The notes under the pieces were generated by a model that was given only the letters and a program-made list of their open reading frames with translations, was not told where the DNA came from and ran no database searches. Below are positions 59,617-64,000 of a stretch of 64,000 bases of DNA, in pieces. Position 1 is the first letter of the stretch. Each line of letters opens with the position of its first letter. A program made the position numbers and the translations under genes. Source of the stretch: Fibrobacter sp. (GTDB taxonomy: Bacteria > Fibrobacterota > Fibrobacteria > Fibrobacterales > Fibrobacteraceae); assembly GCA_017475045.1 (NCBI GenBank), contig JAFVGH010000041.1, positions 1-64,000 of the forward strand, in the 5' to 3' direction.

Positions 59617-60797
59617 TATCTTCCCTTGACTTCGTAATCCAGATACTTCAAAATCTTGAGGGCACGGGCGGCCTCGTCTTCGGTCTTGAAGGCGAGCAGG
59701 AGTGTGCCCGCCACGTTTTCGCGGACCTTCATGAGTTCCACGTCGCGGACGTTGATGCCTTCTTGGGCCAGCGGTTCCAACACGCTGAGGAGAGCGCCGG
59801 GCTTGTCCTTCAGCTGGACCGTAATCTCGAAGAAAGCCGATGCAGCGTTGCGGCCCGGCGCGAACAGGCTTGCACGGCCGTCGTTACCAGCCTTGAAAAT
59901 TTTTTCCAGGGCGGCGGAATTGTCCGACTGGCTGTCGGTGGCAAGTTGCGACGCTCCGCCTATGGGTGCCGCGCCGTCCACCACCTTCAGGGCGTTCATG
60001 GCCTCGATGGTGCGGTCAAGCCCTGCACGGACCTCTTCTAGCGCCCGGACGGTCTCCTTGCGGTTGGTAACGGCGATGTCGTGCCACATTCCCCAGCCCG
60101 AGGCGGCTATGCGGGTCATGTCCCGAAAGGCACGACCGGCGTAATGCTGGTAATTGTGAGAAAGCAGGCGTTCCGGCAGGTTCCCCGCCAGCGTAGAGCT
60201 GAGCATCTGGGGCATGTGGGAAACCCAGGCCATAGTAGCATCGTGATGTTCCGGCGGGAACACCACGGCGTTTGCTCCCAGGAACTTCACCAGGGTGAGC
60301 AGGGGCTCGTAAACCGATTCTTCCATGCCATCGGGCGGGCACACGAACCAGTAGGCATTCTCGAAAATCGAAGGATCGTTATGTTCGCAGGTCCGCTTCT
60401 CGGAACCGGCCATGGGGTGGCTCCCCACAAAACGGAACGGGGCAGGCAGGGTCGAACCCGCCTTGCAGATTTCCACCTTGGTGCTGCCGATGTCGGAAAC
60501 CAGCACCTGACGCCCAGAGGCTTCTGCCCCCTTCGCCCAGGACACCCCCTTCAAGGCCTCCATGGTCTTCAAGATGTGGAGAATGGGCCCGCACAGCAAA
60601 ATCAGGTCGCTGTCCTTGGACCACTCCTCTACTGCGTCGTATTCAAAAAACTCGTTGGCTAGCTCCAATTCCTGGGCACGCTTCAGCGTGGCGGCAGAAC
60701 TTACCGCCCGGATAATAGCCGGAAACTTGGCCTGCTTGACAGCGGCCGCAATGGAACTGGCCAAAAGCCCAAAACCAACCAAGGTGAACCGTTTCAT
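59616..60797 (-). CDS. tyrA: Prephenate dehydrogenase with ACT domain
   Basis: 393 aa. NAD(P)-dependent oxidative decarboxylation of prephenate towards tyrosine. Rossmann start TLVGFGLLASSIAAAVK, then VSDIGSTKVEIC, the substrate motif FVGSHPMAGSE, and HHDATMAWVSHMPQMLSSTL. A C-terminal ACT domain (about 320-393: ITVQLKDKPGALLSVLEPLAQEGINVRDVE) suggests feedback control by an aromatic amino acid. ATG 60797 shares its A with the chorismate mutase stop; next gene overlaps by one base. Confidence 0.93.
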   Translation of the reverse strand: MKRFTLVGFGLLASSIAAAVKQAKFPAIIRAVSSAATLKRAQELELANEFFEYDAVEEWSKDSDLILLCGPILHILKTMEALKGVSWAKGAEASGRQVLVSDIGSTKVEICKAGSTLPAPFRFVGSHPMAGSEKRTCEHNDPSIFENAYWFVCPPDGMEESVYEPLLTLVKFLGANAVVFPPEHHDATMAWVSHMPQMLSSTLAGNLPERLLSHNYQHYAGRAFRDMTRIAASGWGMWHDIAVTNRKETVRALEEVRAGLDRTIEAMNALKVVDGAAPIGGASQLATDSQSDNSAALEKIFKAGNDGRASLFAPGRNAASAFFEITVQLKDKPGALLSVLEPLAQEGINVRDVELMKVRENVAGTLLLAFKTEDEAARALKILKYLDYEVKGR

Positions 60798-61060
60798 CAA
60801 TCCTCCACCTTGCGGGTCTCTTCCATGACGACCTGGAAAATGCGTTTGATGGATTCCTCGCTCAAGGGGCCTTCACCTTTGCGGGCCAACTCCCCCACGG
60901 CATCGAGAACCCTGGATTCCCTTTCCGGGTCCAAAACCGGCAGCCCCGCAAGCTTTTTTTCTTTCCCAATTTCACGGGCGAAGGACGCCCTCTTGTTCAA
61001 GAGGGAGATTAGCTCGACGTTCAGTTCGTCTATACGGGCACGCCAGTCATCGATAGTCAT
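60797..61060 (-). CDS. Chorismate mutase (AroQ type)
   Basis: 87 aa, a complete three-helix AroQ fold: MTIDDWRARIDELNVELISLLNKRASFAREIGKEK, LDPERESRVLDAVGELA, then SIKRIFQVVMEETRKVED. It turns chorismate into prephenate, the substrate of the TyrA next door, and lies first in the leftward operon. The catalytic Arg and Lys are at positions expected for the family. It is divergent from recC with a 48-base gap. Confidence 0.92.
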   Translation of the reverse strand: MTIDDWRARIDELNVELISLLNKRASFAREIGKEKKLAGLPVLDPERESRVLDAVGELARKGEGPLSEESIKRIFQVVMEETRKVED

Positions 61061-61096
61061 GGTGGGAAAGATAGCAAAAATGTCAACTCATTTGAC

Positions 61097-61102
61097 TATA
61101 TT
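61097..61102 (+). promoter_or_regulatory. TATATT box before recC
   Basis: A -10 box lies in the 48-base gap between divergent chorismate mutase and recC and ends six bases before the recC ATG. No clear -35 is seen and there is no ribosome-binding site between box and ATG. Confidence 0.45.
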
Positions 61103-61108
61103 ATCGCT

Positions 61109-64000
61109 ATGCTGCACCTGAAATTTGCATTGAAGCTGGAAAACCTTGCCGACGAGATGATCGACGCTCTCGGCAAGCATTGGACGGATCCTTTTGATTC
61201 GCCTATTGTTGTTTTTCCGGACCCTAAAATTGAGCAATGGTTCAGGTTGCGTTATATTGCCAAGTGCGGCGTCCTTGCGAATTTAGAGATTGTCACTCTC
61301 GATAAATTCTTGTTCAAGTATTTGACGCAAGGGGATACTTCTAAGCAGAAACTGACGGCGGATATTCTCTGCAATGTGTTGATTGCTTATTTGAACGAGG
61401 CGTATTCCGGCAAGGCCGCGTCTATTCTGAAAGAAATCCGGAATTACCTTTATAAAAAATCTGGAGAAATCGACGAATCGAAACTATTTGATTTCGCACG
61501 CACGTTGGCGGGGCTCTTTTTGGAATATGAAACGAGCCGACCGGGCGGATTCATTTCACCTTTACAGAATAAACATCACGAAGGCTTGCTCGCCTATTGG
61601 AAAGAGGGTGCCTTGCGAGACTTTTTCTCGGAAGAAAACAAGCCCTTGCCTAAAGAAAAATGGCAGCGTGAAATTTATGCCCGCCTGTTCCATAACACAG
61701 AGGGCAAATCTCTGCTGACCCAGGTTTTCGAAGCGACTTGCAAGCGTAACGGAAGCAATACGGCCTTCTTGACGATTCCTTACTTGTTCTCGCAGCGTGT
61801 CGATACCTCGCGCTGGACAAAGCCCGTGTTTATTTTCGGCCTTTCGGGTATGGGTCAGTTTTACCGCGTTATTTTGCAGCAGTTTGCCGCGGAGCATGAT
61901 ATCTTCGCTTTTATCCAGAATCCGTGTATGGAATTCTGGGAAGATGTCGGGAGTAAACCGGTTACTCGCTGGAACAAGAAGAACGAACCCTCGCGAATTG
62001 CGCTCCCGGCCCCCAAGGATTCCTTGACAGAAGAAGGTCTTGCCGAAAACGAAAACATATTGCTCAAGAATTGGGGTCGTACCGGTCGAGAAAATATTCG
62101 TCTTTGGTGCCTGGCGTCGGATTACACGTTTGATTTCGTCGGCTACGAATACACGCCGGATTCGCTCTTGCATCAGGTGCAGTATCTTGTTTCGCACCGT
62201 TTGAATCGCTTTGATGAAGCCGAGGCGAGAGCGCTTGAAACTCCGCAAACGGACGCATCGCTGACGCTTGCGGCGGCCCCGTCTTCTTTGCGCGAAGTTG
62301 AAAACTTGCATACGCAAGTATGCCTGCTTTTAAAACAGGGCGTGCGTCTCGACGAGATGGTGGTCATCGCCCCGGATCTTGATTCTTACAGGACTCCGAT
62401 TGAACAGGTGTTCAATGCGGCCCCACGCGATAGCGAATTCTACATTCCGTATGCGATTACGGATTACCCTGAAAAAGATTCCTTGGTCGGCAAGGCCATC
62501 GCGAACCTTCTGGATATCCATCAGCAGCGTTCCATTTCGAGGCCGGCGTTCTTTGACCTTGTCAAGAATCCGGTAGTGCAGTCTACATTGCAAATTACCG
62601 ATAGCGATGTGGCCGCTTGGGAAAAGTGGGTGGTGAACATGAATGTTTATCGCCACGCCGGCGAAGACGATTGGAGCCGTTGCATTAATCAGATGCTCTT
62701 TTCGCAGGTGACCGATGCTCCGTTTGCCTCGGCCCATGAACGTTACTTGCCTTACGAAGATATTGAATCGTCCGATGGTAATCTCACGCTGAAGTTTATC
62801 AACTGCATCGATGAACTCAATCGTTGGATTCGTTTTGCAACAGAGGGCATTGAAAAGGCTCAGGCCAATTCGCTTGCGTTACTGAAAACACATTTGGCGC
62901 ATTGGGTGGGCCTGAATGCCAAAGAAGACCGCTTTGCGGTCGAAAAGAAAATTTGGCAGAAGGTTCAGAATGCGATTGACCTGATGGAATTCCAGTTTGA
63001 TGCGGGAGCTCCGTTTATTTCGTGGAAAATTGTCGGACAGATGCTTTCGAGTGCCTGCGAAGATTCCCGTACGGGTAACACGCGGCTTTTCAGCAGTGGC
63101 CTTACATTTATGCGGTTCGCGGTCAATAGAGTTGTTCCCGCAAGGCATATCTTCTTTATCGGGGCGAATGCGGGCGTGTTCCCCGGGCAAAAGAAAGCGG
63201 ATACGATGGATTTGCGTACGCAAACGACTCGCTGGCCGGGTGACGATACTCCGGTCGACAAGAATTGCTATACCTTCTTGTGCCAGTTGATGAGCGCTGC
63301 CGAAGGTTTCCATATCAGTTATGTCAACAGGAACCTGAAAAAAGACGAAGAACTTTTCCCGTCTTCGGTGATTAGGGATTTGCAATTCTTTATTGGCGAA
63401 AGCGCCTGCCCGAATAGTGCTGCTTTTAAGGAACGCAAGATTCCGCTGGACGAAACCCGCACCGACGACGAACTTTTCACGCTCCGGTCGATTCGTAATA
63501 AGTTGAACCGAGTCTTTGTAAGCCCGACAGGAAATCAGGTTGCTCAACCGCAAGAGTTGCAAATTGCCTTGCCTGATACAGTGAATGTGCGAGATTTCAA
63601 GCGTTTCTTTGATGATCCGTTCCAGTTCCAGCTTTCTCGAAAGGTGACGTTGCCCTCGGTGGAAAACGACCCTGAAAAGGAACTCTACGAACCGGTTTCG
63701 CTCAACAATCTCGACAAGTCTATCTTGCTCAAGGATTTTGTGCAGTCCATTCTAGATAGCAAAAAAATCAAGGATTCTACGACAGAGCAGGAATGGATTC
63801 TAAAGAAGAAAATTCCGCGCGGGGTGTTCGGCGAGGTCGCGCTCAATGATATCACTGCAGAATCGGCGGTTATTTTCAACTTGATTTCTGATGCTTTTGG
63901 GGGCAAATCTGTTGCCTACCAAGAAAAAGTGGAAGTTTCTTTGTCGGAAGATTCTCATAGTTGGACGTTGCGCTCTAAGCTGGATTGGCATCAAGTTATG
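61109..64000 (+). CDS. recC: Exodeoxyribonuclease V gamma subunit RecC (partial, cut by window end)
   Basis: The frame is open from ATG 61109 to the window end, 964 codons, so the 3' end is outside. MLHLKFALKLENLADEM and VVFPDPKIEQWFRLRYIAKCGVLAN match the RecC N-terminus; VPARHIFFIGANAGVFPG and VRDFKRFFDDPFQFQLSR match conserved later blocks. RecC is the Chi-scanning subunit of RecBCD in double-strand break repair. recB and recD are expected just beyond the window. The TATATT placement suggests a leaderless start. Confidence 0.93.
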   Translation, partial: MLHLKFALKLENLADEMIDALGKHWTDPFDSPIVVFPDPKIEQWFRLRYIAKCGVLANLEIVTLDKFLFKYLTQGDTSKQKLTADILCNVLIAYLNEAYSGKAASILKEIRNYLYKKSGEIDESKLFDFARTLAGLFLEYETSRPGGFISPLQNKHHEGLLAYWKEGALRDFFSEENKPLPKEKWQREIYARLFHNTEGKSLLTQVFEATCKRNGSNTAFLTIPYLFSQRVDTSRWTKPVFIFGLSGMGQFYRVILQQFAAEHDIFAFIQNPCMEFWEDVGSKPVTRWNKKNEPSRIALPAPKDSLTEEGLAENENILLKNWGRTGRENIRLWCLASDYTFDFVGYEYTPDSLLHQVQYLVSHRLNRFDEAEARALETPQTDASLTLAAAPSSLREVENLHTQVCLLLKQGVRLDEMVVIAPDLDSYRTPIEQVFNAAPRDSEFYIPYAITDYPEKDSLVGKAIANLLDIHQQRSISRPAFFDLVKNPVVQSTLQITDSDVAAWEKWVVNMNVYRHAGEDDWSRCINQMLFSQVTDAPFASAHERYLPYEDIESSDGNLTLKFINCIDELNRWIRFATEGIEKAQANSLALLKTHLAHWVGLNAKEDRFAVEKKIWQKVQNAIDLMEFQFDAGAPFISWKIVGQMLSSACEDSRTGNTRLFSSGLTFMRFAVNRVVPARHIFFIGANAGVFPGQKKADTMDLRTQTTRWPGDDTPVDKNCYTFLCQLMSAAEGFHISYVNRNLKKDEELFPSSVIRDLQFFIGESACPNSAAFKERKIPLDETRTDDELFTLRSIRNKLNRVFVSPTGNQVAQPQELQIALPDTVNVRDFKRFFDDPFQFQLSRKVTLPSVENDPEKELYEPVSLNNLDKSILLKDFVQSILDSKKIKDSTTEQEWILKKKIPRGVFGEVALNDITAESAVIFNLISDAFGGKSVAYQEKVEVSLSEDSHSWTLRSKLDWHQVM

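Noticed and set aside
1-64000. tRNA, rRNA, riboswitch or insertion sequence
   Set aside because: No cloverleaf, rRNA segment, known riboswitch core or transposase was recognised by eye; tRNAscan-SE and Infernal would be needed to exclude small RNAs.

Overview
The window looks like a chromosomal segment of a Fibrobacter-type bacterium (phylum Fibrobacterota). The evidence is two proteins with FISUMP repeats (Fibrobacter succinogenes major paralogous domain), a TIGR02147-type regulator, a very large fibro-slime adhesin with a type IX-like C-terminus, a CBM11-like/GH5 cellulase lipoprotein, and promoters whose -10 box is almost always TATATT. It is a Gram-negative, cellulose-degrading lifestyle with many lipoproteins and outer-membrane barrels. 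No rRNA, tRNA, CRISPR array, transposase or intact prophage was seen.

Layout. 1-702: a gene-free block with a terminator and four tandem 105-bp units full of hairpins. 703-2490: a GGDEF protein. 2804-4997: the rpsP-rimM-trmD-rplS translation operon, followed by two CRP-like genes, the second frameshifted. 6941-10165: a lipocalin-like secreted protein, eukaryote-type hisA and a glycosyltransferase, all overlapping. 10205-18056: envelope proteins, mutY, two barrels, rsmB and fmt. 18169-21496: a FISUMP lipoprotein overlapping its TIGR02147 neighbour. 21712-24324: lrgAB-type pair and a SagB-like flavoprotein. 24414-31734: GH5 cellulase, a 1157-aa protease/propeller/barrel protein and a FISUMP protein. 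31815-34931: radA, a dCMP deaminase and a helical repeat protein. 35110-40958: a HigBA module, the fibro-slime adhesin and an orphan polymorphic-toxin-50-like gene. 40971-45971: a six-gene TonB2/TtpC energy-transduction operon. 46052-57352: an accessory stretch with two more toxin-antitoxin modules, a seven-gene envelope cluster (NERD, RDD, zinc ribbon, GLUG, HExxH, PH/TM2), KilA-N and an orphan antitoxin, interrupted only by purT. 57359-61060: chorismate mutase, TyrA, a degenerate AroA-like protein and NAD kinase in one overlapping operon. 61109-64000: the start of recC, cut by the window end.

How it works together: the housekeeping operons (translation, formyl-methionine/rRNA methylation, aromatic amino acids/NADP, DNA repair) are tightly packed with 1-13 nt overlaps. 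Between them lie surface and accessory genes. Surface biology dominates: adhesin, cellulase, several barrels, and a TonB system that would power outer-membrane import.

The most unusual observations are: compensatory base-pair changes in the tandem hairpin array; terminator hairpins that overlap or abut the start codon of the next gene; apparently leaderless starts of radA and recC; a frameshifted CRP-like paralogue and a NERD gene interrupted by UGA; an AroA-like protein lacking key EPSP-synthase residues inside an aromatic operon; and the uncharacterised envelope cluster in which two proteins share the same C-terminal OB-fold-like domain.
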